Source: Congeria kusceri | Taxonomy: Eukaryota; Mollusca; Bivalvia; Myida; Dreissenidae | DNA length: 64,000 bases | Assembly (NCBI GenBank): GCA_027627225.1 | Contig: CM051028.1 | Coordinates: 24,548,364-24,612,363 of the forward strand | Reading direction: 5' to 3' | Shown here: piece after piece, positions 24,485 through 34,099 of the stretch | Numbering within the stretch: position 1 is the stretch's first letter | Layout of the letters: each line of letters opens with the position of its first letter | Position numbers and translations under genes: made by a program | Notes under the pieces: model-generated | What the model was told of the DNA's origin: nothing | Seen by the model: the letters and a program-made list of their open reading frames with translations, nothing else | Database searches by the model: none

Positions 24485-25557
24485 AGACTTCCCGAAAACC
24501 GTCGGTCCAATGGACAAGACCGGCAAATTTTGAGTGGGTCCGACATTTAGTTCCTAAGAATCGGTCCGACAGCTTTTTCAAGACTAATTTCTATATATTA
24601 CTGGATAACAAAATATAAAGATCTGAACAATTGAATACAGCTCCGCTATATCACAATTTCCAATACATCGCAAATCGTCAGTGGATCACAATTTTTTTCA
24701 TGTACTTATTTAATTTTTATTACCCCAACTGCTGTAAATAAATGGCGTTTGGTCTGGATTTTTGCGCCTTCATCGCTACTCTTTTCAGTTAAACTTGTGT
24801 TGTGCGACCAACTATAACCTGACCTGCGCAAAATCAAAGTGTAACAGTTTGACGTCACTAGCTTACATTGCGTGCCACCCATGACAAAGTCCTTTTACTG
24901 CAGTCGCTTAAATTAGCAGCCCAATAACAAACATGGTTACAAGTATGGGTCGTAAAAAGTAACTGAAAGTCAAAGACCTAAACGACAAGAATATTCTCGA
25001 TACCGCGTAACTGCTTTCCCGTTTTAGAGGTAATATAATGGTGTCAACAAAAGATTGAGGAAAAATATGCGGCATACATACAGACACCTAATTGTGTTGT
25101 TTTGCGCTACAAAACTTTTATACAAAAGTAACATTTCACAGTTCTTGCGCTACAAACTTTTTTTTATAACACGGTCCATATGTCCATGCTTTCGCTGCGG
25201 ATGACATGACGTTGTGATTGTCAGCAGTATAATTTGTGGAGGCTTTTAAGCAAACCACAGGCTTTAAATGAAAAACCTGTGCATACTAAATGTAAATAGA
25301 ATTTGTTTGTACTGTATGTATCTCGAACAGTAAATTTGGACGGTCGTTTCGAGTTCGTTTTTATTATGCGCGTTGTCAACAACATTGAGTATGGTGGGTC
25401 AAATATGTTTGCTTTTAGATCGCGAAAATACGTTAGTGTATACATGTACACATACTTTAATGAATGTTTGGTCCCACAAATGTTATTTCGGTCCGGCAAC
25501 TTTTGACAGGTGGTCAGACCAAATGTCAGACACTTTTTTTTAGCTTTCGTGAAGTCT
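24485..25557. mobile_element. hAT-like nonautonomous element, 1,073 bp
   Basis: The termini are AGACTTCCCGAAA (24,485) and TTTCGTGAAGTCT (25,557). They are flanked by 8-bp direct repeats ATCACAGT (24,477-24,484) and GTCACAGT (25,558-25,565), which differ at one base. Subterminal 'ggtcc', 'gtccga' and 'gccggacc' motifs occur near both ends. An 8-bp duplication is the hAT signature. The element at 29,843-30,566 has related ends (AGACATGGCGAAAGACCGTC). No intact transposase was seen. Confidence 0.75.
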
Positions 25558-25789
25558 GTCACAGTGTTTTATTTTTTCCTATCACCCTCGCGTGGAGCTA
25601 AAAATAGAACAGCGATTTTTTTTTTCAAAACAAAACAAAACTGAACGACTATGCAACTTTTACCTCCAAAGTGCTGACGTCGATCCACTGCATTTTACAA
25701 TAAATATCCAGCTAAATGCATTTGCAATTCCTTTTTTTATCTACAAAGCTTAACATTTTATATTTCGATTTTTAACGTGAACCGTGCTA

Positions 25790-26010
25790 ACCAGAAACGC
25801 TATGTGTTTTCGAAATCATCATGACTGGTCAGAACGTATCTTTAAATTCGTATTTTGTCTCCAAACCTGTATCTGATAATCAGTATTGGTGTCCAAAACA
25901 ATTTTAGACATCACCGATGCATGGTTTCTTTAATTCTATATTTAAACACGACACAACATACCCTATGTAATATCAGTCCATTGAAAACTGGGTTGTGTCG
26001 TCACTGCACA
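25790..26010 (-). repeat. Dispersed repeat, copy 2 (see 2,380-2,660)
   Basis: The reverse complement carries CGTTCTGACCAGTCAT, GTTTCTGGTTAGCACGGTTC, CGTGTTTAAAT and CCAGTTTTCAATGGACT, in the same order as the block at 2,380-2,660. The copies are diverged. Confidence 0.6.
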
Positions 26011-26441
26011 ATTTGTTTACAGATTATGTCACACATTTATCCGTTATGTGATCTGAATATCCATTAAACACTTTCCATCAAATGTACTGAATATTATTCC
26101 TTTTTTAATTGCACAATAACATTCGCCCATATTTTGCCCATGGTTATAACAGATTATATCTAATGCGCTGTAGAAACTTGATATTGATCACGCCATCTTT
26201 AAAATTGACACTCTCAATATCATGTTGGTAAAAGGTTAAGGTCGTGTTTGCGAAGCATTGGAAAGTACGGTAAGCTGATTCTGCAATGTTTTAACTAGAA
26301 AACTATTGTATTGTGAAAGGTAATGTCAAGCCTCGGCTTGCGTAGCATTTATTACAAGAGTCTACATTAAAGAAATGGTGAAAAAATATCACAAAGCTTA
26401 TCATTTCAAAGTGTTATACGGATTGTTCGGTGTAATAAAAT

Positions 26442-26580
26442 AAATAACACATGGCTGAGAGGGTGATATAAATAATATCAACCCTTGAAAAGTCAAATCA
26501 ACCTCGGCTATCGCCTCAGTTGATATAACATTTCTTGGGTTGATATCATTTTATATCACGTTACCAGCCATGTGTTATTT
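26442..26580. mobile_element. Fold-back element (aaataacacatggctg arms)
   Basis: The left arm AAATAACACATGGCTG plus GGTGATATAAATAATATCAA pairs with the right arm TTGATATCATTTTATATCAC plus CAGCCATGTGTTATTT. The loop is about 50 nt with its own cctcggctatcgcctc hairpin. It is a MITE-like fold-back of about 139 bp; no target duplication was resolved. Confidence 0.75.
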
Positions 26581-26589
26581 ATATATTAT

Positions 26590-27500
26590 TATACTTAATT
26601 CAGTTGTATGAAAATGAAATAATACTTAAAAAATCAAGTTCTTCAGTATTCATTTATAAACATCACAAACATTTGAAAATCCCTCCACTCAGAATCAGAA
26701 TGAAAGTTTAATGCTTAAATAATACAGTGTGCTATGGTTTTCCAAAGTCCAAAATGATGCCTGGTTTGAAAATTGACGCCTTTTATATGTTGTAAGAGTA
26801 CGCCTATTGAGCAGTTAATTTGACATCTGCTGCTCATGTCCGGCTGGTTTTATATTAAACGTACAAGTAACTTGAACAACCAGCTGGTTTCCATCTCAGT
26901 GACGCCTGTTTTCCATCTGGATGATGCCTTTTTATTATATACGGGTGAGCCCTGGAGAGTGTTAATGAAAAAAGCACTGGTTCATGTTTTTGTTTGTTAA
27001 AGTTAATCAATTGTCAATGAGCTCATGTCCCATGGGACTATGATGACCATATAGTGTTATGTTGTGTTCACTTATCAACGAAATAGCATTTTTATTAGTG
27101 ACTTTATATAAAACCAGGGCACTCTCTTGCGATTGGGGGACTGGGACCAGCGCCATGGTTGGGTGGAGTTTCCCCTGAAACAGTACATTCTCTATTAGGG
27201 GAAACAGGGTGATTTTAAAGAATGGTAAAGCATTTGTAATTTTTGGAATCTAACAGGTGCCGCACTAATAATGTATTTTTAGCCTAACATGGTCACAAAC
27301 TCAGCGGGCGTCAGACGGTTTTCGCTGACTGACATGGGGAACAAGCCGTTTGAGCACCGGGCGGTGACCCGCCGATGATGGGAAGGAGCCCGTGGGTTGA
27401 ATATGTGAACTGGATGGTGGCCGCATAGGATTGTAGATAACTGCAACTAAAATGTATAAAAAAAACATAACATATTGCATAACTTGTTAGGGGCTGGGGC
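26590..27500. other. Unassigned DNA, with a GC-rich patch at 27,125-27,425
   Basis: The patch (gggactgggaccagcgccat, gagcaccgggcggtgacccg) stands out in composition, but no frame longer than a few tens of codons with splice signals could be supported on either strand. It may be an old gene fragment or a repeat. Confidence 0.35.
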
Positions 27501-27504
27501 GAAT

Positions 27505-28072
27505 ATTGAGCTACTTTTTATATGGGCAACCTGCAAACAGAATGTAATCCTCAATAATGTTTCATAAATATTTCTAAGATAACACTTTCATAATCATGCC
27601 TGAGCAATTTAAACTTACAAACTACTAACTATTTTTAAATACATCTACTGTCCTCAACTGTGTAAACTTGATTTGATATTCTGCTACAATGAAACGATTG
27701 TGTCATTTCGATTGGTCAATCAATTCTATTAATAAATACATTTGTCATCCGATTATTTGAAGCATATTTGAAAAGTTAAACATAGCAAGGTAGACATGGA
27801 GGTCAGTACATGAATGTAGATTTATACAATTTTAAATCGGAATTAAACTAATGTCTTAGGTAAATTTCGGAACATGTTAAGCAGTTTAGGTGTTGTTTAA
27901 GTAAAGGGCATTGAATGATGGAAAACATTATTGTGGCAAATAATGGACATTCATTATATTTTAAACTTTCAGCTTTCCACATGATGTAAAATGCCTTAAG
28001 GCGATGCATGAGACGTTTAACCGAATTTTGCCCAATCTAAAAATGTAGCACTAAAAAGTAGCACTAAATTTC
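27505..28072. mobile_element. MITE (Mutator-like), copy 2
   Basis: It is collinear with the element at 10,677-11,423: 'ttgagctactt.ttatatgggc', 'tgtcctc.actgtgtaaactt', 'tgtcatttcgattggtc', 'catgaatgtagattta', 'ttaaatcggaattaaac', 'gtttaggtgttgttt'. The right end has 'ctaaaaagtagcactaaat'. It is more diverged and slightly shorter than copy 1. Target duplications were not resolved. Confidence 0.75.
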
Positions 28073-28675
28073 TCGTTAAACATTACTGGTTGGCGAGTAA
28101 TATCCGTGAACTAGCAGTATCCGTGATTTGTATATTAAAAGGTGTAAAAGCTCTCCATCATTGAATATTGAGTTTACACACATCACCTAGCAATTGTTCC
28201 AAACACAGAATAAGTTAAAGTCTCCAAAACTTCATATTTTTCAAGATATTTACATTTCTGTAAATAAAGATCTCAAACAACTTAACTCATCGTGGGGCAT
28301 TCACGCGCACGTCTTTGCGCATGCGCATTAATCTATAATTGGACCCCTATTTTTATCTTGTACTTCCCTATCTTCGGTTTACCAACGGTGATCGCTAGGT
28401 TATTCACATAAAGCAGAAATTTTAGTATTTAAACACCACCATCCATTAATTCAACACGCATTCTTCGTGAAATGGATTTTCTTTTTAAAAAAAGAATAAT
28501 TGCAATCGCAAAATGTTTACTCAAAGAAAATATTAACAAAGAATTGCAATTTTAAAATGTTTACTAAATTATACGCTAGTTTCTTGACGATTTTGACAAA
28601 ATTTCAATGAAGGGGAAGCGTCTACTTCGATAATAACATGGTTATCTCCCGTTTACAATCAGCAAATTGTTAAGT

Positions 28676-28929
28676 GGCGCCAAAGGGGTAATCAAAAGCC
28701 CATTTTCCGGCATCCACTTATGTTTGTAGTCGCATTATCACCGTTATCTGGCATATACTTTAATCATATTATATCATTATGATGTAGGTAATATAATGTA
28801 GAATAGTATAGAGTGATTACAATCTTGAGGTTTGTAGCACAAAAATCGCATTTTCAATTAAAAGGAAAAATCGCAGCTACTACTAGTTTTATTGCTTCAA
28901 GTAATGCTAATTGATTACCCTTTGGAGCC
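28676..28929. mobile_element. Fold-back element (ggcgccaaaggggtaatca arms)
   Basis: The left arm GGCGCCAAAGGGGTAATCA (28,676-28,694) and right arm TGATTACCCTTTGGAGCC (28,912-28,929) are inverted repeats bounding about 254 bp. No coding frame is inside. It lies just downstream of the spindlin-like gene. Confidence 0.65.
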
Positions 28930-29256
28930 CCTTATATGGAAAAAACCATATGTAGCGAGATCAGTGACTTTTATGTTTCTATAATAAATATAGCTTATAT
29001 ATACCTTTTCTGAAAGGTCTTTTATGTAGGATTTCAAATATGTAAAAGATTATATATTTTTTCAAAAATTGAAATTATGACGATTTTTTTAAATTGTGCA
29101 ATTTGAAAAATCAGTCTGCCAAACACCGCCTATGTTTGACACCAAAATTGATCTGCACGACAAATTGCTTCTAATAACAAACACTAAAACAAAAAATGTA
29201 TTTAGATTTATGTATTGTTAGACAGTTTGTATAACAACATTTACAAGTTAATTTGT

Positions 29257-29370
29257 CTAGTGTAGCAGCATTTCCAGGTCCCCATTCCTGTAGTCGTTGA
29301 GGAGCTGGTAGCTGTAGATTGCCTGGTCTCCGCTGTACTTTATATTGAACCAATCTGGGTACCCCGGCAC
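29257..29370 (-). CDS. Spindlin-like, last exon (Spin/Ssty repeat, stop TAG)
   Basis: Acceptor CTTGTTTCAG precedes GTGCCGGGG; stop TAG is at 29,259-29,257. It carries the diagnostic half of the Spin repeat, including 'YQLLNDYRNGDL'. Confidence 0.8.
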   Translation of the reverse strand: MPGYPDWFNIKYSGDQAIYSYQLLNDYRNGDLEMLLH

Positions 29371-31544
29371 CTGAAACAAGCAGGTAAGAATGAAGGAATG
29401 TTAACAAGAAAGATTACTAATAAAAGAAAAGAACTTTCATTATGTTTTATAGTATTTACTAGTACATTAATATGAAATGATAATAAAAATCATGTATAGA
29501 CATATTACTTTCTTGGTTGCGTATCATCAGTTAGAAGAACATTATTTTGATTTAAGATAAATACTTTATGTACATTTAATTCAAAATTAATAATAATAAT
29601 AATGATTATAATACTCATATAATATAATACTCATTAAGCAAACTGATAACTGTTGATTACAAACTATAGAAGTTGTTACACTGTTAGTAAGTCCATGCAA
29701 GCACATATTATCTCGAAAGCGCAGTCTTTTGATTTCCAATTAAAATTTTAAAAGTTACGAAAGGGCAGAAAAATATGTTAGGGTTTATATTGAATGTAAT
29801 GGTATAATTTATGAAAATTTGATTACACTCCGGTGGGAGCACAGACATGGCGAAAGACCGTCGGCCCGTCTGACATTGCCGACGAAAATTTTAAAAGGCC
29901 GACGGTGAAATCCAATATCGTCGGACTTACTGTCCGGTAATTTTTTTGTTTCCATTTCCAAAGTTTGTAACCTCTTCGCAGTTTTCACAACAAAATTATT
30001 TCGCAGTTACCTGTTCCTGTGTATTCGGATTCGTTGCCATATGTAAACAAGTGAGTTTAATACGAACAGTGTGTGTTTTGCGAAAATATTTATCGAAATC
30101 TATCGTACATTTTCGGTGATATTCAAGTGTTATAAGTACAAACCATGAGTGCCTTCGACAAATTAAAATATGTTAAGGGGGCAATGCCGAATAAAAAAAC
30201 AACTGCTCCGTCAGATAAAACGCATTCCCCACCCACCAAAGTCACCAAATACTAACGTAAATTTCAATCTTCATGGTGTGAAGGGCGTCCAAAGGATTTG
30301 ACACAAACTTGTGATTCCTCATTGTACTGGAGGTGTACTATAATCTATAAAGTGATGAAAAATGTTCAATTTTGTGTATGTCATTATATTGAAAAAATAA
30401 AAGTAAAGTTAAATATTGGCACATTAAAATTTAAGAATAAAAACTCTTAAGTGGTGAATGTTAAATACCAAAAGTTGAGGCCTGTGAAGTTCACAACTGG
30501 CCTGTAAATTTTTCCTCTCCGTAGGACAGTCTGGCCTGTAAATTGTGACGGTCTTTCGCCATGTCTGGGAGCAACTTTTTTTTCTTTTCTTTTTTTTTCC
30601 CTTTTCGTGAACCATTATACTTCAGCTCTTTAGTTCCGATACTTAAACCTGTGAAGTTAAGACGTTAAATGGGATTCTTAAAAAATACACAAATATGTGA
30701 ACAAGTCCCTTTAAGGATGTGAAAAAATGAGTGATATTGCAAGTAATTCCAACAAAATTGTATCCATTGTAAAATTTAGTTAACATCTTATAAATGTTAA
30801 AATTTTTATACATAAAAATATAAATTCTAAAAAGCTTGGAAAAAGCCCTTTGCATGACAAGCAGTGTATTGTTTGGGTGTGGTAACAACATACATTCCAA
30901 CTCCCATGCACCATTACAAGATACCTGTGCATGTGGAAGGTTGATTAAATACTGCCCACTGCCAGTATCATCAACATGTAGCTGCAGGGCGGATGAACGG
31001 GATGATCGCCTTTTCTTAAAAACGGGACAAGGCTGAAACAATCATACATTTAATGTAAATTGTTATAACTGCCAGACGGATGGATAATTACATTTTAATA
31101 TTTCAACTTCAGGACATAAAAAACAATATTTAATCCCTTGATATATATGTGATACTTTACTGATGCATTCACAATACATACTGTACCAATGTAATTATAA
31201 AAATTGGAATTTGAAAGCAAACTCACAGGATACGATTCGTCGTCAGAGCTTATTATTACAACTGGAGTCCGTGGAGAGTTTTCAAAAATATCTCAGTAGT
31301 TTGTACGAATCTGTAACAACAATAAACTACTTATTTAAATTAAGAACAATAAAAAAAAGGTCACATAATATCCGAACACCGTGATATCCGAAATATATTG
31401 ACAACTGACATGCTTGTTTTTAATATACAAAACGGACAATTTTGGATTCTGATCATATCAAACACAAACATTTATTAGCGTATATATGTTTGTCGATTTA
31501 CTTATTCAACTTACCATGTAGTCAATAACTGTGTTTGACATCAT
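29257..31544 (-). CDS. Spindlin-like (Spin/Ssty repeat) gene, possibly inactivated
   Basis: Four exons (31,544-31,515; 31,310-31,227; 31,032-30,925; 29,370-29,257) join in phase 0 throughout and would encode about 111 residues. The last exon reads VPGYPDWFNIKYSGDQAIYS then YQLLNDYRNGDLEMLLH and stops at TAG. The block W-F-x-I-x-Y...Y-x-YQLLxDY-x-x-GDL matches the second Tudor-like Spin/Ssty repeat of spindlins, nuclear proteins that read methylated histone H3. Exon 3 has a basic patch (FKKRRSSRSS) after an acidic stretch (SSDDES). Vertebrate spindlins have three repeats and about 260 residues; here only part of one is seen. Exon 2 has an in-frame TGA at its sixth codon, although its length keeps phase. 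It may be a pseudogene, a sequencing variant or a gene with unrecognised splicing. Family assignment is strong; functionality is doubtful. Confidence 0.7.
29843..30566. mobile_element. hAT-like nonautonomous element, 724 bp
   Basis: Perfect 20-bp inverted ends AGACATGGCGAAAGACCGTC / GACGGTCTTTCGCCATGTCT are flanked by 8-bp direct repeats GGGAGCAC (29,835-29,842) and GGGAGCAA (30,567-30,574). Inside, an ATG at 30,145 opens a 36-codon frame (MSAFDKLKYVKGAMPNKK...) that ends at TAA, possibly the N-terminal stub of a deleted transposase. It sits in the last intron of the spindlin-like gene and shares end motifs with the 24,485 element. Confidence 0.85.
30925..31032 (-). CDS. Spindlin-like, exon 3
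   Basis: A 108-nt exon lies between TTGTTTCAG and GTATCT, open in phase 0. It encodes PCPVFKKRRSSRSSALQLHV followed by DDTGSGQYLINLPHAQ. It holds the basic patch and leads into the Spin repeat. Confidence 0.7.
31227..31310 (-). pseudogene. Spindlin-like, exon 2 with in-frame TGA
   Basis: An 84-nt exon lies between TTGTTACAG and GTGAGT. Phase 0 gives IRTNY, a TGA codon, then DIFENSPRTPVVIISSDDES and YP. Phases 1 and 2 also meet stops. Length divisible by three and agreement with both neighbours argue that the TGA is a point change in a once-open exon. An internal acceptor after CTACTGAG would skip the TGA but break the frame from exon 1. Confidence 0.6.
31515..31544 (-). CDS. Spindlin-like, first coding exon
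   Basis: ATG ATG at 31,544 opens MMSNTVIDYM and ends at a consensus GTAAGT donor in phase 0, which matches exon 2. A short first exon of 10 codons is plausible but rests on the donor and the phase alone. Confidence 0.5.
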
Positions 31545-31584
31545 AAAAAGCGAGCAAACCGCTTAACGATTTCGTTTTCGCAAA

Positions 31585-31593
31585 ACCGGAAGT
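31585..31593 (-). promoter_or_regulatory. ETS-type site upstream of the spindlin-like gene
   Basis: ACCGGAAGT lies 41 bp upstream of the first ATG (minus-strand reading ACTTCCGGT) in a locally CpG-rich patch. CCGGAAGT close to a start is typical of TATA-less animal promoters. The role is inferred. Confidence 0.35.
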
Positions 31594-32208
31594 AGACATA
31601 CAGGTGCGCGAAAACGACTGCATCATGAATTTTCCAGTCTACGATGTGCACAGCGTAAATATTTCGAGGTGCGCGACAGGGTACACCAGTATTGTAAATG
31701 TTTATATAAAGTAAAAACAACAAATCGTCATTTTTCATGTGAAGATATCTAAAGCAATCAATATTCACTGTGATTTTTATGTTGAAAAGTGCACTATATT
31801 TGCTGTATTATACACAAAATTTGAAAAACACAGGGAATTAAAGTCTTGTTCCCTTTCTGATGCCTCTGACCTTCAACTTTGTGAAATTTCCGCATTATGA
31901 ATGGACATAATGTTTAAACAAAAATTATTTGAAAACACCTATTTCTAAAAATAGCATAATGTCGACCTTGCGTTAGTGGAAATTGTAGAAAATCATAAAC
32001 TTACAACGTCAATTATGTGGTTTAAGATGTTTACAAAGGTATTATATTTATTTTACATAAAAGAACACACATTATTTTTTCCAGTTATGACAATATAAAC
32101 CAAGGCTAATCAATATAAACTACTAAAACATGAATATGTTTCAACAACAGTTTGCCTGTCGGCAGATAGGAAAGTGTGGTCTATAAATAGCACTGATCTC
32201 GCTACCAT

Positions 32209-32218
32209 ATGACGTCAT
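32209..32218. promoter_or_regulatory. CRE-like palindrome
   Basis: ATGACGTCAT, an exact CREB/ATF-type site, lies 25 bp from a TATAAATA sequence (about 32,182). It sits inside an inverted-repeat block that pairs with 28,944-28,970, so it may be repeat sequence rather than a promoter. Confidence 0.3.
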
Positions 32219-32714
32219 GACAAGATATTTTATATCCTTGTAAACAGAACGAGCCCAACACGCTTTTCTTTAAAAGTATCACTTACGCGATTGAAAATAA
32301 AGAAAAACTACTAAAAAATCACGGATACTACTTGCCAACATGTAGACTACGAGTCAATGTAAGTCGAAAAAACGATAGCCTGTTGCCTGTACAGTGGCCC
32401 GACAAAACGGGGGCTGCCTGGTGCCTGTACAGCAGCCCTACAAAACGGGGACCGCCTGGTGCCTGTACAGGCACTGCCCTATAACCTGATGATAACTGTA
32501 TAACGGACCATTTCCGGGTCCCTGCCAGCAACAGGAAGGTGCCCCAACAGTCGCCGTTGAAATCGGACAATGTTTTTGAAGCAGAAAACGGCCACCGTAC
32601 CATGGCGGCCATCGTCCGACTTTGCACAATTTTTGGTAAAACAGACGCCGTCGGGCGGCATTTCTTTATTTGTGAATGGTGAATAAGCAATCAGCCACTA
32701 AACAAATCACTCAC

Positions 32715-32803
32715 CTGAAGATCGACAATGACTGAGGCATTTCTCCAAACAGTTGAGTTCTGTGATAGATTGAACGATAGATCTAGAATGTTTTGGAAGA
32801 GAC
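32715..32803 (-). CDS. Candidate exon with three N-glycosylation sequons
   Basis: An 89-nt exon lies between GTTTTCACAG and GTGAGT, phase 1 in and phase 0 out. It reads LFQNILDLSFNLSQNSTVWR then NASVIVDLQ, with the sequons NLS, NST and NAS, so it looks extracellular. Phase 0 out fits the exon at 20,891, which would put the spindlin-like gene inside a large intron of the cysteine-rich gene. That link is inference; it could belong to another gene or be fortuitous. Confidence 0.35.
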
Positions 32804-32896
32804 CTGTGAAAACCAATACTGTAGATCTAATTTTAAACCGATAGAAAAGTGGGATCCCATCGGGCGCAGGCAAAACAGAACAATCGAATTACATTC

Positions 32897-34076
32897 AAAC
32901 CGGCCACAATTTAAACCGGCCGCAAGTTAAATCGGTGGGTATAAAAAACGCAGTTTTTACTAGTGGATCGATGGGGGGCGCACCCGGCGCGCGCCACACC
33001 TAAAACTGCTGGACTGCTAATTTAAAACGAATTATTGAATTTAAAATAGTACCTCCAGCTCGAGAGAACCTACGCCCTCGTGCGGAAGTTGCTTTGCCTC
33101 CGCTTCCTGCCAGCGGAGCACATCGAGAAGGTCTTTGTTGCGCTGGAGGACATCAGCCCTGCCCACCTTCAATCACTGTTTGACTACATCAGGACCACTT
33201 GGATGAGGTCGACCACATGGCCTGAGGCATCGTGGCGCATCTTCGGCTAGTCAACCTGCACTAATAACGACGTTGAGTGTATGCCACCAATTATGTATTT
33301 ATTAAATAATTAAGCAGTTCAAATAAAACATTTACAATAATTGATATTAAATCCGGCCGCGAATGACAATTTATAATGAATATATTGTTAATTTAATTTG
33401 TTATTAATTTAATACTTCTTGTTATATTTTTTTTTTCCAGGTTGGCCAGTAAGCGCCTCAACGTCAAGGCCGGAGTCGCGCCGCCGTTCTACTGTCTGGT
33501 GACTCTACTCTACAAGGAGGCAAGAGAGGCTGAAGGACAGATCCGTCTCGTCAGCGAGATGTCCTTGCAGCGGACGCAGCGCCGGATCTACCGGTCCATG
33601 CAGTCTCAGGTCTTCTCAGCCTGGGACCAGTACAGAGATGGCGTTCTGTCAGCTACTGCCCTTCTAAAGAAGGTCTCCACGGTCTACAGACCGAGACTGA
33701 CGATGACGGACGAAAACGACGACGACGATTGATAACATGGCCGACGATGATGCCGACAACCTGCATGAGATGATGACGACAACTTGCACGTGTCCATATT
33801 TTTGTTCATTTATATGCATATGTTGGTGTTTAATTTAATATTATTCCATTTCAGGCGTGTGTAAATAATGATGGTGGTGGTATTTATGTTGTGTGTCTTT
33901 GATGTTGTTATTGATTATTTATGTACGAAATACTTATGAGATTAATAAAAACTAATAAAAATAAAACTGGAAATGTATCCCTGTCTTTTTGTACTTTGTG
34001 GCCGGTTTTGTCCTTATGCAATCACATGTGGGGCCGGTTTTGCCTTTTTGGGGCCGGTTTAGACTGGGGCCGGTTT
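32897..34076 (+). mobile_element. Shrunken Mutator-like element
   Basis: Two AAACCGGCC motifs at the left (32,897-32,905; 32,913-32,921) mirror four GGCCGGTTT motifs at the right (34,000; 34,032; 34,052; 34,068). Between them lie two exons of a MULE-type transposase. A tataaaaaa sequence follows the left motifs. Terminal clusters of inverted short motifs around a transposase remnant suggest the ends of the element, but exact termini and target duplications were not resolved. Confidence 0.5.
33050..33732 (+). pseudogene. MULE-type transposase C-terminal remnant, two exons
   Basis: Exon 1 (to 33,276) reads 'RTYALVRKLLCLRFLPAEHI', 'HLQSLFDYIRTTWM' and 'WPEASWRIFG', then TAG at 33,248-33,250, then 'STCTNNDVE'. 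It splices at GA|GTGTAT to acceptor TTTCCAG|GTTGG at 33,441, restoring phase to 'LASKRLNVKAGVAPPFYCL', 'KEAREAEGQIRLVSEM' and an acidic DENDDDD end with TGA. The order LPAEHI...FDYIRTTW...W.FG....TNNDVE...PFY.L...L..EA matches the C-terminal part of MULE-domain proteins spread through invertebrate genomes. The TAG and the missing N-terminal catalytic part mark it as broken, though the intron and downstream frame are intact. GC content is far above the surroundings. Confidence 0.8.
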
Positions 34077-34099
34077 TGCCATAAACCGGACCATACATA

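Noticed and set aside
25221..25562. 113-codon minus-strand frame inside the 24,485 element
   Set aside because: It ends at the element's terminal repeat, shows no transposase motif and has a composition like other chance frames.
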